64,000 bases of DNA from the NCBI GenBank assembly GCA_964472275.1, contig CAYYJN010000003.1, positions 1 through 64,000 of the forward strand. The letters run 5' to 3'. Under the pieces are notes generated by a model that was not told the DNA's origin, searched no databases, and saw only the letters and a list, made by a program, of their open reading frames with translations. The stretch is from JAFDVN01 sp964472275. Its GTDB lineage: Bacteria > Acidobacteriota > Holophagae > Holophagales > Holophagaceae. Below, one piece after another: positions 34,419-44,174 of this stretch. How positions within the stretch are numbered: the first letter of the stretch is position 1; every line of letters starts with the position of its first letter. The position numbers were made by a program, and so were the translations under genes.

Positions 34419-35662
34419 CCTTTGCTTTTCCTTCGCAGATCCCATCCCAGTCCCACGGGCCCGATGAGCGTCGTCAGCAATAGGGCGGTGACGATGGCGG
34501 CGCTCACTTCGGGGTTCAGGAGCGGCCGTCCGTGGATCACGAGCGCGTCGCCGACGCCGACGAAGATGAAGCCCACTTCGCCGCGCGGCACCATGCCCCA
34601 TCCCACGGTGGTCCAGCGATAGCCCTTGCCCGAGGCCAATCCGGCGATCCACTTCCCGAGCACGCCCAGCGCGGCGAGCACGAGGCCGAAGAGCAGCGTG
34701 GACGGTTTCAGCAACGCGCCCGGGTCCACGCGCGCGCCCACGAGCACGAAGAAGAGCGGGGCGAGCACCATGACGAGGGGGTGCACGAGCTCTTCGAGGC
34801 TGTGGCGTTCGCGCTTCTCCAGGTTCTCGATGTGGGCGGGCTCCAGGATGAGCCCAGCCGCGTAGGCGCCGACGATGGCCGCGAGCCCCGCGCGGTTGCC
34901 CAGCCAGGCGAGCAGGAAGGCGAAACCGAGGGCGAGCGGCAGTAGCAATTGCTCGCTTCGGAAGCGGTCGGCGAGCTTGAACAGGTGCGGCGTGGCGAAG
35001 CGCCCCAAGGTGAGCGCGAGAATGAGGAAGGCGAGCGCGAGGGCGAGCGTCTTCATCAACGGTCCAAGGGGCAGGCCGCCGCCGGTGGTGGCCGCGGCCG
35101 CGATGCCGGAGACGGCGACGAGCACCAGCAGGCCCAGCACATCGTCCATCACCGCCGCGCCGACGATGACGCGCCCTTCGGGGCTGTCGAGCTGATGGGA
35201 TTCCTTCAGCACCTGGCTGGAGATCCCGATGGAAGTGGCGCAGAGGCAGGCGCCGATGAAGAGGTCCACGGCGACGGGCGTGCCGCTCGGCAGGAAGAGC
35301 GCCGCCCCCAGCAGGCCGAGGCCCATGGGCAGGACGACGCCGATGATCGCCACCCGCAGGCTGGCGAGGCCCACCTTGAGCATTTGCGGCACGGTGCTTT
35401 CAAGCCCCACGGCGAACATGAGCACGATGACGCCGAGGTTGCCGAGCAGGTCCATGGAAGGGTTCGCCGCGATGTCGGGCACGAGGGTCGGCCAGCCCTT
35501 CGCGGCCGCGGCCCAGGCGAGACCCGCGAGCAACTCGCCCGCCACGGCGGGCATCCGGAGCCGCACGGCGATCTCGCCGCCGACCTTGGCCGCGATCCAC
35601 ATGAGCGCGAGCAGGGCGAGCGTGCCCGCGAGCGGATCAGTGACGAGGATGGCGGCGGTCAT
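34391..35662 (-). CDS. CPA2-family cation/proton antiporter (KefB/NapA type)
   Basis: The 423-residue protein has about 12 membrane segments with the Na+/H+ exchanger pattern: LGNLGVIVLMFAVGLEST, the GIGAC-like IGACLCATSIGISSQVL, AAVMDDVLGLL (the paired Asp residues bind the ion), and a late GEVGFIFVGVG. There is no C-terminal TrkA-N domain. Its final residues (GTVMNADER) and stop are encoded by the hairpin repeat at 34353-34418, so its C-terminus has been altered by that insertion. Confidence 0.9.
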   Translation of the reverse strand: MTAAILVTDPLAGTLALLALMWIAAKVGGEIAVRLRMPAVAGELLAGLAWAAAAKGWPTLVPDIAANPSMDLLGNLGVIVLMFAVGLESTVPQMLKVGLASLRVAIIGVVLPMGLGLLGAALFLPSGTPVAVDLFIGACLCATSIGISSQVLKESHQLDSPEGRVIVGAAVMDDVLGLLVLVAVSGIAAAATTGGGLPLGPLMKTLALALAFLILALTLGRFATPHLFKLADRFRSEQLLLPLALGFAFLLAWLGNRAGLAAIVGAYAAGLILEPAHIENLEKRERHSLEELVHPLVMVLAPLFFVLVGARVDPGALLKPSTLLFGLVLAALGVLGKWIAGLASGKGYRWTTVGWGMVPRGEVGFIFVGVGDALVIHGRPLLNPEVSAAIVTALLLTTLIGPVGLGWDLRRKSKGTVMNADER

Positions 35663-35674
35663 GGGGCCATTCGA

Positions 35675-36646
35675 TCAGCCCGTGGCGTCGCCCGGCGCCA
35701 CGCTTTCGCCCTTGGTGAGCCAGGGCAGGTGATGGACGCGCACGCGGCCGTCGAACTTCACATGGAGGCCGTCCCGCGCCGCGTCCACATGGTTCAGCAC
35801 GGAGCCGCCTTCGCGAGCTTGGTCCAGCAGCGCCAGATCCAGATCGGCGACGGCCACCATCTCCGTGTTCACGCTGGCCTCCGTCGCGATGCCGTCGTGG
35901 GGGAAGAAGTAATCGGAGGGCGTGTAGATGCCGCTCTGGGCGTATTGCGCCGTGAGGTCCGTGATGAGGGGCAGGCTGCCCACGACGCCGCTCGTCACCA
36001 CATAGATCTGGTTCTCCACGGCGCGGGCGCGGGCGCAGACCGTCACGCGGTTCCAGCCCCGGCGGTCGTCGGTGAGGTAGGGCACGCAGAGGATCTGCAC
36101 GCCGTTCTCCGCGAGGACGCGCGCGATCTCGGGGAACTGGGTGTCGTAGCAGATGGTGGCGGCGAAGCGGCCGAAGTCCGTCTCCACCACATGCAGCTCG
36201 TGGCCGGGCTCGTACTTCCAGGTCTTCCGCTCCGTCGGCGTCAAGTGCAGCTTGGGCTGGAGCACGGGCTTGTGGCCCGGCACGAAGATGCCGGCCACAT
36301 TCATCAGCTTGCCATCGAGAAAACGCGGATGGCTGCCCGCGACGATGATGCGGTCATAGTCCTTGGCGAAGCGCGTGAAGAGCTCGTCGTAGGCCTCGGT
36401 GTAGCGCGCGGCGAGTTCGCGCATGCTTTCGGCGGGTTCGGTGCCTTTAGGCAGGCAACTGATGAGCTGGGCGGTGAACAGCTCGGGGAAGACGATGAGG
36501 TCCGAGTCGTAGTCGTCGCCCACATCCACGAAGGCTTCGACCTGGTCGCTGAAGGCTTCGAAGGTGCTGACGCGGCGCAGGGCGTACTGGATGCTCGTCA
36601 CCCGCACCGGGCGCGAGAGGACGGGTTTCGGAGCTTTGAATCGCAT
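35675..36646 (-). CDS. carbon-nitrogen hydrolase (nitrilase superfamily)
   Basis: The 323-residue protein has the catalytic triad Glu55 (VFPELF), Lys132 (PKLHLT) and Cys166 (TICYDTQFPE). These enzymes hydrolyse amides or nitriles. The sequence does not decide between amidase, carbamoylase or nitrilase. It lies directly downstream of a GNAT acetyltransferase and MarR gene on the same strand, possibly in one operon. Confidence 0.88.
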   Translation of the reverse strand: MRFKAPKPVLSRPVRVTSIQYALRRVSTFEAFSDQVEAFVDVGDDYDSDLIVFPELFTAQLISCLPKGTEPAESMRELAARYTEAYDELFTRFAKDYDRIIVAGSHPRFLDGKLMNVAGIFVPGHKPVLQPKLHLTPTERKTWKYEPGHELHVVETDFGRFAATICYDTQFPEIARVLAENGVQILCVPYLTDDRRGWNRVTVCARARAVENQIYVVTSGVVGSLPLITDLTAQYAQSGIYTPSDYFFPHDGIATEASVNTEMVAVADLDLALLDQAREGGSVLNHVDAARDGLHVKFDGRVRVHHLPWLTKGESVAPGDATG

Positions 36647-36655
36647 GGTGGATCC

Positions 36656-37276
36656 TTAAAGCCACAGCACGATGAGGGCGGCGTGGCCCAGCGTCTCCGG
36701 GTCCGGGGCGTAATCCCGGAGGAGGCCCTTCACCTCGAAGCCTACCGCCATCTGCTTGCTGACGGTGGGGTCGTTGCGCGCGCCGGAAGCGACCTCGGCG
36801 AGGTAGGCCTCGGGGCTCAGGCGATCCGCCACGGCCGCGTAGCCGGGGATGCGCGCGCCCGCGACGAAGGCCTTGCAGCCCAGGCGCCGCGCGAGGTCGA
36901 GCCGCGCGTCGTAGAGCGCGCGTCCCACGCGGCGGCCCTGCCAGGCCGGGTCCACGGCGATGTTCACGCCGTACATGACTTCGCCGCCCGGCACATGGGT
37001 GGCTAAGCTGCCCCGGCCCGTGATGTCCGACCAGGTGTGCGGAGCGAGCGCCTGCTCCAGGTCGAGGCGCATGCTCGTCGCCGTGCCGATGAGCGTCCCG
37101 TCCTCGGCCTCGGCGACGAACTGACCGGCCGCGAAGTGGGCGAGGTGCCGCAGCAGGTTCCGCTCGCCCCAGATGGCCTCGGCCCCGTGCAAGGGCGGGG
37201 GATAGACCCGGCGCATGAGATCCGGGATGGCGGCGATGTCATCCAGAGTCCGGGCGCGGACCCGGAACGGGGGCAC
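36656..37276 (-). CDS. GNAT-family N-acetyltransferase
   Basis: The protein (206 residues) starts at GTG 37276, with GGAGG seven bases upstream. The acetyl-CoA site pattern VNIAVDPAWQGRRVGRALYDARLD is clear, preceded by FVAEAEDGTLIGTAT, the usual GNAT strand. The start lies beside the MarR stop (3 bases), so it belongs to the MarR-GNAT-nitrilase operon. The substrate is unknown. Confidence 0.82.
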   Translation of the reverse strand: MPPFRVRARTLDDIAAIPDLMRRVYPPPLHGAEAIWGERNLLRHLAHFAAGQFVAEAEDGTLIGTATSMRLDLEQALAPHTWSDITGRGSLATHVPGGEVMYGVNIAVDPAWQGRRVGRALYDARLDLARRLGCKAFVAGARIPGYAAVADRLSPEAYLAEVASGARNDPTVSKQMAVGFEVKGLLRDYAPDPETLGHAALIVLWL

Positions 37277-37278
37277 CC

Positions 37279-37746
37279 TTAGCCCTCCGAAAAGAAGAAG
37301 CGGGCCTCCACATCCTCGGCTTCCATGGCCTTGACGAGGGTGGCGATGGATTTGTGGATCTCGCCGATCTGCTTGTCGCCCATGTCCTGGAGCGCGAGGA
37401 GCAGCCGCCCCTGGGCCGGATGGGGCGCCTTCTTGCGCAGCGCGCGGCCCGCGGCGGTGAGGCTCAGCTTCACCCGGCGGCGGTCCACGGCGTCGGTCTT
37501 GCGGGTGACGAGGCCCTTGGCCTCCAATCGGTCCACCACGCCCACCACGGTGCTGGGGTGGAGCTGGATGCGCGCCGACAGGTCCTTGAGGGAAAGCGGA
37601 CCGTCCTTGCCCAGCTCCCACAGCGCCCAGAGCTGGGGCGCCGTGAGGTGGAACTTCACATCCACCTCCTTGGAGAACAGCTCCAGCGCGCGCACGATGC
37701 GCCGGATGTCATGGAAGACAGCTTCGATTTTCTGGTCTTTGTCCAT
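37279..37746 (-). CDS. MarR-family transcriptional regulator
   Basis: The 155-residue protein has a winged helix with LTAPQLWALWELGKDGPLSLKDLSARIQLHPSTVVGVVDRLEAKGLVTRK and a wing DAVDRRRVKLSLTAAG. It also has a dimerising C-terminal helix. An ATG at 37758 would add four residues. It sits head to head with the ClC gene at 37810, so the 60-base interval between them could contain an operator controlling both sides. Confidence 0.9.
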   Translation of the reverse strand: MDKDQKIEAVFHDIRRIVRALELFSKEVDVKFHLTAPQLWALWELGKDGPLSLKDLSARIQLHPSTVVGVVDRLEAKGLVTRKTDAVDRRRVKLSLTAAGRALRKKAPHPAQGRLLLALQDMGDKQIGEIHKSIATLVKAMEAEDVEARFFFSEG

Positions 37747-37809
37747 GCGAATCAGCATATCGCGAAGGTCAACCTTTTGTGTTGAAATGGAAGGTTTGGG
37801 GGCGGCCGC

Positions 37810-39120
37810 ATGAGTCCGGTGGAACGCATGGAGCGCTACGGCCGCCGCGGCATGCGCGCGGTGCGCGGCATGCTGCCCCCGCGCCGCCTGCGCTTGCGCC
37901 TGCTGGCCCACTCCCGGCGCATCGTCTTCGCGATCCTGCCCCTCGGAGCCTTGCTGGGGCTCGTGATGACCGGCCTGCTGCTCGGCCTGGAGCACCATCT
38001 TGCGCCCTTCCTGGATGGGCTCTTCGACCGCCTGCACATGGTCTGGGTCCTGCCGGGCCTGGCGCTGGTGGCGGCGACGATCTGGCTGACCGTCACGCGC
38101 ACGGGGCAGGTGAGCCTCTTCGAGGATCTGGATCTGGCGAAGAAGAGTCCCTTCGAGGCCTTCCCCTTCTGGACCTCCATGGCGAAGGTGATCGGCTGCG
38201 CCTTCACCATCGGGCTCGGCGGCTCCACCGGGCTGGAAGGCCCGGCGAAATGGCTGGGCGCGGCGGTGGGCGTGCAGTTCCACCGGGGTATCCATTGGCT
38301 CGCGCTGCGCTGGCGCTTCTTCCGTCGCCTCAAGGTGCAGCCGCTCACGATGGTCGTGGCGGGCGCGTCGGCGGCCGTGGCCATCGTCTTCCGCGCGCCG
38401 CTCTCGGGCTCGCTCTTCGCAGTGGAGCACGATGGGCATGTGGCCCACGAAGAGCTGATCCCGTCCGTCGTCGCCGCGGCCAGCGCCTACATGGTGTGGG
38501 TGGCCATCGTCGGCCCCGCGCCGCTCATTCCCCTGCCCAAGACCTACCACCTCCAGGCGAAGGAGCTGCTCTGGGCGCTGCCGGTGGGCCTCATCTGCGG
38601 CCTGGGCGCGAGCCTCTTCCTCACCATCCGCTTCGGCCTCACGCGCTTCCTCGCCCGCTATCCGCTCGTGTGGCGCGGGCTCCTGGGCGGCGTGGGCCTC
38701 GCGCTGCTGGCCATGCCGGGCCACTTCCTCTTCCACGATCTGCAAATCACCCAGCGCGGCGGCCTGGAGCTGATCCTCCATGTGCTCGCGGGCACCGAGA
38801 CGCACCGCGCGGCGATCCTCTTCAGCGGCCTCAAGATCCTCGCCACGGCCATGACCCTCGCCGCAGGCGGCGTGGGCGGCATGTGGATCTGCACCGTCTC
38901 CATGGGCGCGTCCCTCGGCGCGTTTCTCCAGGGCTGGATGATGCCGCAGACGCCCGGCCTCATCCCCATGATGGCGGGCGTGGCCTTCGCGGGCGCGGTG
39001 CATGAGGTGCTGCTGGTGCCGGTCGTCTTCCTGGCGGAGACGACCGGAGACCCGGCGCTCGTGGTGCCGGGTCTGCTCGCCGCCACCGTGGCCTTGCTGG
39101 TGAAGCGCGAGCATCTTTAA
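37810..39120 (+). CDS. ClC-type chloride channel/transporter 1
   Basis: The 436-residue protein has about ten membrane helices and ClC-like signatures: GGSTGLEGPAKWLGAA (the GKEGP-type selectivity motif as GLEGP), FRAPLSGSLFAVEH, and GGVGGMWICTVSMGASLGA. The usual GSGIP and GxFxP motifs are replaced. ClC proteins move chloride or exchange it for protons or fluoride. A close paralogue lies immediately downstream. Whether this variant selectivity filter still favours chloride cannot be told by eye. Confidence 0.85.
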   Translation: MSPVERMERYGRRGMRAVRGMLPPRRLRLRLLAHSRRIVFAILPLGALLGLVMTGLLLGLEHHLAPFLDGLFDRLHMVWVLPGLALVAATIWLTVTRTGQVSLFEDLDLAKKSPFEAFPFWTSMAKVIGCAFTIGLGGSTGLEGPAKWLGAAVGVQFHRGIHWLALRWRFFRRLKVQPLTMVVAGASAAVAIVFRAPLSGSLFAVEHDGHVAHEELIPSVVAAASAYMVWVAIVGPAPLIPLPKTYHLQAKELLWALPVGLICGLGASLFLTIRFGLTRFLARYPLVWRGLLGGVGLALLAMPGHFLFHDLQITQRGGLELILHVLAGTETHRAAILFSGLKILATAMTLAAGGVGGMWICTVSMGASLGAFLQGWMMPQTPGLIPMMAGVAFAGAVHEVLLVPVVFLAETTGDPALVVPGLLAATVALLVKREHL

Positions 39121-39129
39121 GCTGACCCC

Positions 39130-40401
39130 ATGGGACTCGACCCGGGGCGACTGAGGCGGTGGGCCAGACGGCGCAACCTGCGCCTGCTCGTCCACGGCCG
39201 CCGCATCGTCTTCGTCATGCTGCCCCTCGGCGCCTTCACGGGCTGGATGATGGGGCTCGCGGTGAAGACCTACCGCTCCAGCTTCGCTTGGGTGGACGCG
39301 CACCTCGTGGCGAATCACTGGGTGCTACTCATGCCGCTGGTGGGCCTGCCGCTGGCGACGATGCTCCTGGATTTCGGCCGCGTGGGCGAGGTGAGCCTGT
39401 CCGAAGACATCCACCTCTCCCGGGAGGATCCCTTCAAGGCCTTTCCGTTCCGGAAATCGCTGGTGAAGGTCGCCGCCTGCTTCGCGACCATCTTCATGGG
39501 CGGCAGCGCGGGGCTCGAAGGCCCCGCCAAGTGGTTCGGCGCGGCGGTGGGGCTCCAATGCCACCGGCTCATGACCTGGCTGGCGAAGCCCGTGCGACTG
39601 GTGCGGCGGCTCAAGGTGGAGGCCGGGACCATGGTGGTGGCCGGCGCGGCCGGGGCCATCGCGTCGGTGTTCCGCGCGCCGCTGTCTTCGGCGCTCTACG
39701 CGGCGGAGCACGAGGGCGTCCTCCAAACCCGGACGCTCATCCCCACGCTCGTGTCCGCGGCCGCGGGCTACCTGGTCTTCGCGGCGATGGTGGGCCACGC
39801 CCCGCTTCTCGCGTTGCCCAGGGGCTACTCCCTGCGCTGGCGGGAAGTGTGGATGGCGCTGCCCCTGGGTGTCGCCTGCGGGCTCGCGGCCTCCTTCTTC
39901 GGCGCGGCGACGGCGCTCTTCCGCCGTCGGCTGGCCTGGATTCCCCTGCGCTGGCGCGGCGTGGCGGGGGGCATCGGCCTCGTGCTGCTCATGCTGCCGG
40001 GGCATGTCCTGATGCCTCATCTCCCGATCATCCGGGGCGGTGGCGTCGAATTGGTGAACCACCTCATCCAGGCTCCGGCGGATTTGCGGCTGGCGCTCAT
40101 CTTCCTCGGCATCAAGATCCTCGCGACGGCGCTGACGCTGGGCTGCGGCGGCATCGGCGGCACCTGGCTCCCGGCCGTCTGCATGGGCGCCTGCCTGGGC
40201 TCGGCCTTCGACGCGGTGTGGCTGCCGGGCTATCCGGGCCTGCTCACCATGCTGGGCGCGACGGCCCTCGCCGGGGCCTTCAACGGGACCATCCTCGTGC
40301 CCGTCGTATTCCTCGCGGAGACGACGGCCCAGGCTCCCCTCGTCGTGCCCGCCCTGGTGGCGACGACCGTGGCCTACCTCGTGGCGCGGGATTGGGAATG
40401 A
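39130..40401 (+). CDS. ClC-type chloride channel/transporter 2
   Basis: The 423-residue paralogue has the same architecture as the gene upstream: GGSAGLEGPAKWFGAA, FRAPLSSALYAAEH, GGIGGTWLPAVCMGACLGS. Nine bases separate the two genes, and its stop overlaps the glycosyltransferase start (ATGA). The pair arose by tandem duplication and has diverged well beyond recent copies. Confidence 0.85.
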   Translation: MGLDPGRLRRWARRRNLRLLVHGRRIVFVMLPLGAFTGWMMGLAVKTYRSSFAWVDAHLVANHWVLLMPLVGLPLATMLLDFGRVGEVSLSEDIHLSREDPFKAFPFRKSLVKVAACFATIFMGGSAGLEGPAKWFGAAVGLQCHRLMTWLAKPVRLVRRLKVEAGTMVVAGAAGAIASVFRAPLSSALYAAEHEGVLQTRTLIPTLVSAAAGYLVFAAMVGHAPLLALPRGYSLRWREVWMALPLGVACGLAASFFGAATALFRRRLAWIPLRWRGVAGGIGLVLLMLPGHVLMPHLPIIRGGGVELVNHLIQAPADLRLALIFLGIKILATALTLGCGGIGGTWLPAVCMGACLGSAFDAVWLPGYPGLLTMLGATALAGAFNGTILVPVVFLAETTAQAPLVVPALVATTVAYLVARDWE

Positions 40402-41522
40402 CGCCGCTGGATGGCGTGGCGGTGGGAAGCGCGGCGCTGATCTTCGGATCCTTGGGCCTGGTGCTTCGCAATCTCGGAAGGCTGGAGCGGTTGCCGGAAG
40501 ATCCGGCGGCTTCGCCGTCCACGGTCTGCCTCTGCATCCCCGCGCGCGACGAGGCCCGCGAGATCGGCGCGGCCCTCGCGACCTGGCTCGTCCAGGATCA
40601 TGGGCCGCTCAAGATCGTCGTCGTGGATGACGGCTCCACGGACGCCACGCCGGAGATCCTGGCGGGCCTGTCCGATGATCGCCTCCGGGTGATCCGCAAC
40701 GAGGCGCTGCCACCCGGGTGGCTCGGCAAGAACCACGCGCTGCACCTCGCGACGACGACGCCCGAAGCTCAGGCCGATTGGCTCCTCTTCGCGGACGCGG
40801 ATGTGAAGGCGGCGCCGTCCCTGTTGCGCCGAGCGCTCGCTCACGCCGAGGCCACGGGAGCCGATGTGCTCGCCCTCGTTCCGGGCCAGGAGACGGGCTC
40901 CTTCGGCGAACGGCTGCTGCTGCCGGTGCTGGGGTCCGGGTTCCTCATGGCCGTTCCCGCCGACCGGGTGGCGAAGGCGGGCAGTCCCTTCTGCGCGGGC
41001 ATCGGCGCCTTCACGCTCATCCGCCGCTCCGTCTACGATGCCCTGGGTGGCCACGCCGCCGCGCCGCTGGAGGCCATTGACGACATGATGCTGGCGCACC
41101 GCGCCAAACGGGCGGGCTTCGTCAACCGAGTCGGGCGGGGCGGACCCGCGCTGAGCATCCGCATGTACCCCTCCGGCCGCGAAGCGGTGCGGGCCATGCG
41201 GAAGAATGTGCTGGCGATGCCCTGGGCGTGGATGGCCTTCCCGATCCTGGGGCCGCTCACGATGCTGCTTTGGCTCGCGCCGCTGTGGCTGCCCTTCGCG
41301 GGGTGGCCCATCCTCGCCGTCGCCGTTTGGCTCGCCGTCCCCGCCGTGGTGGCGGAAGTCCATCAGCGGCTCTCCGGTCGCCCCTCTGATCTGGTCTGGG
41401 CGCTCTGGCCCTTGGCCGGACCGCTGCTCCTTTGGGGCGCGATGCCGGCCTTCTGGGACCGGCTCCGAGGGGTCAACCGCTGGCGGGGACGGGAAGTCGG
41501 GTTGTCCAAACCTTACATTTGA
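40398..41522 (+). CDS. family 2 glycosyltransferase, HpnB-like
   Basis: The 374-residue protein has an N-terminal membrane helix, a GT-A fold with CLCIPARDEAREIG and VVVDDGSTDATPEIL, the metal site FADADV, an acceptor Asp-Asp segment (AIDDMMLAHRAK), and three C-terminal membrane segments. Architecture (MT-GT2-TM) resembles HpnB-type hopene-associated or carotenoid-type glycosyltransferases, but no hopanoid genes adjoin it. It is translationally coupled to the ClC gene. Confidence 0.82.
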   Translation: MTPLDGVAVGSAALIFGSLGLVLRNLGRLERLPEDPAASPSTVCLCIPARDEAREIGAALATWLVQDHGPLKIVVVDDGSTDATPEILAGLSDDRLRVIRNEALPPGWLGKNHALHLATTTPEAQADWLLFADADVKAAPSLLRRALAHAEATGADVLALVPGQETGSFGERLLLPVLGSGFLMAVPADRVAKAGSPFCAGIGAFTLIRRSVYDALGGHAAAPLEAIDDMMLAHRAKRAGFVNRVGRGGPALSIRMYPSGREAVRAMRKNVLAMPWAWMAFPILGPLTMLLWLAPLWLPFAGWPILAVAVWLAVPAVVAEVHQRLSGRPSDLVWALWPLAGPLLLWGAMPAFWDRLRGVNRWRGREVGLSKPYI

Positions 41523-41663
41523 ACGGGTTGTAAATCCGGTGCGAGATGGGCCTTCCCGGGCAGGGGGCCTTGGGTATCCTGGTCATCCACGGCTCGGATT
41601 TGGTTCTTGTTTTTTTCGCTTTTTTGACGATCCTTGGATCTGACCCTTTCCAAGGAGACCACG

Positions 41664-42740
<1,077 letters not shown>

Positions 42741-42779
42741 ACGAGTTCATTGCCGGCTCTTGGAAGGGGTGGGCAATGG

Positions 42780-42812
42780 GGGCTGGCGGCGAACACCGCC
42801 AGCCCTTTTTCT
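42780..42812 (+). terminator. intrinsic terminator after recA
   Basis: The stem GGGCTGGCGG/CCGCCAGCCC with a six-base loop is followed by TTTTTCTT, 40 bases after the recA stop. Confidence 0.93.
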
Positions 42813-42917
42813 TCGGCTTTCGGCTTTTGCTCGGCGAGACATGCGTTGCGGCCCCGCATGGGTCGGCGCCAGCAAAAGCCAAGAGCCTGGAGCCCAAAGC
42901 CCCAGTTGAAGTAGCCT
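42811..42917. repeat. dispersed palindromic repeat, GGCTTTTGCT family, copy 1
   Basis: A partly palindromic stretch with CGGCTTTTGCTCGG on the left and CCAGCAAAAGCC on the right. Its reverse complement aligns with 53209-53324; the core GGCTTTTGCTGGCGCCGACC then CATGCGGGGC matches 26 of about 28 bases. It fills the space between the recA terminator and the next start. Confidence 0.8.
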
Positions 42918-42936
42918 CGATAGCTCGGAGTCCGCC

Positions 42937-43878
42937 ATGCGCGTCGAGACCGTCCACCTCAGCCAATTCACCACCGGGTCGGCCGGAGATCGCGCCGCCT
43001 TCATCCGCGTCCTCGGCGAAAGCCTGGAAGGCACCGGCTTCGTGAAGGTGGATGGGCACAAGGTGACGAAGGCGCGAGTGGACGCCGCTTACGCGGACAT
43101 CCGAGCCTTTTTCGCCCTGCCGGAGGCGACCAAGCGCGCCTACCTCGTGCCCGGCACCGGCGGCGCCCGGGGCTTCACGGCCTTCGGCAGCGAGCATGCC
43201 AAGGACAACCCCGTGGGCGACCTCAAGGAGTTCTGGCACATCGGCCAGGACAACCCGCCGGGCGGCAAGTTCGAAGGCGACTTCATGCCCAACCTCTGGC
43301 CGACGGAAGTGCCCAGCTTCAAGGCGAACCTCCTGGGCCTCTTCACGGATCTGGAAGCCTGCGCGGGCACGCTGCTGGAGGCCATCGCCCTCTACCTGGG
43401 CCTGCCCCAGCGCCACTTGGCGGACATGATCGTCGGCGGCAACTCCATCCTGCGCCTCATCCACTACCCGGCGCTCAAGGAACGCTACATCGAGGGCGGC
43501 GTCCGCGCCTCGGCCCACGAGGACATCAACCTCATCACGCTCCTGCCCGCGGCCACCGAGAGCGGCCTCGAATTGCTGGACCGGGATGGCAAGTGGCACG
43601 CCGTGGACGGGCTCGAAGGCGAGATCGTCGCCGACGCCGGCGACATGTTGAGCCGCCATGTGAACGCCAAGATTCCGAGCACCACCCACCGCGTCGTGAA
43701 CCCCAGCAGCCCCGACGCCGTGCGCTACTCCATGCCCTTCTTCTGCCATCCGCGGCCCGAAGTGCTCCTGGACTGCCCGCCGGAGTTGCTGGCGCAGGGC
43801 GAGCGCAAACGCTTCGAGCCCATCACCGCCCACGATTTCCTCATGCAGCGGCTCCGCGAGATCGGGCTGATCAAGTGA
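42937..43878 (+). CDS. isopenicillin N synthase-like 2-oxoglutarate/Fe(II) oxygenase
   Basis: The 313-residue protein has the non-heme iron triad His194-x-Asp196 (AHEDINLITLLP) and His251 (TTHRVVNP), with the 2-oxoglutarate-binding RxS (Arg263, RYSMPFF). The N-terminal DIOX_N-type helix region includes FFALPEATKRAYLVPG and GFTAFGSEHAKDN. Such enzymes hydroxylate or cyclise small molecules. The substrate is unknown, and no biosynthetic genes adjoin it. Confidence 0.88.
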   Translation: MRVETVHLSQFTTGSAGDRAAFIRVLGESLEGTGFVKVDGHKVTKARVDAAYADIRAFFALPEATKRAYLVPGTGGARGFTAFGSEHAKDNPVGDLKEFWHIGQDNPPGGKFEGDFMPNLWPTEVPSFKANLLGLFTDLEACAGTLLEAIALYLGLPQRHLADMIVGGNSILRLIHYPALKERYIEGGVRASAHEDINLITLLPAATESGLELLDRDGKWHAVDGLEGEIVADAGDMLSRHVNAKIPSTTHRVVNPSSPDAVRYSMPFFCHPRPEVLLDCPPELLAQGERKRFEPITAHDFLMQRLREIGLIK

Positions 43879-43909
43879 TCGAACCCAGCGGCCGGGATTG
43901 CTGAGGGCG

Positions 43910-44148
43910 ACCACTGCGGAACACAGAGGACGCGGAGCAGGCACAGAGAACACAGAGGTCCACCCTCGCGCGGCCAGTGGAAGCCACAGGTTGAGGGCGC
44001 GAGGATGGGAGGCCCTTGAAGTCCTCCAGACCTCGCGCCCTCAACCTTGCCGCGCAGCGGCAACCCCGCCTGCGGCGGGCGGCTTCCGCGCACGATCAGC
44101 CTGGCCCCCTCTGTGTCCTCGGTGGCCCTCTGTGATCTCTGTGTCCCC
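43910..44148. repeat. nested palindromic repeat (CACAGAGG outer arms, inner 15-bp hairpin)
   Basis: The outer arms are CACAGAGG-type repeats (43921-43957 and 44108-44147) in opposite orientation, similar to the palindrome at 60607-60678. Inside, a 15-bp perfect inverted repeat (43990-44004 GTTGAGGGCGCGAGG with 44031-44045) surrounds a 26-base loop. It fills the 296-base space between convergent genes; no gene is seen. Confidence 0.82.
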
Positions 44149-44174
44149 GTCTTTTGGGCCCGATGAATCCGGAC

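Noticed and set aside
34949..37006. 685-residue plus-strand open frame over the antiporter and nitrilase genes
   Set aside because: Antisense shadow of well-supported genes; composition is low-complexity and no domain is seen.
41523..41663. LexA/SOS box before recA
   Set aside because: TTGAACGGGTTG resembles half of a Gram-positive SOS box, but spacing and right arm do not fit. No other candidate was found.
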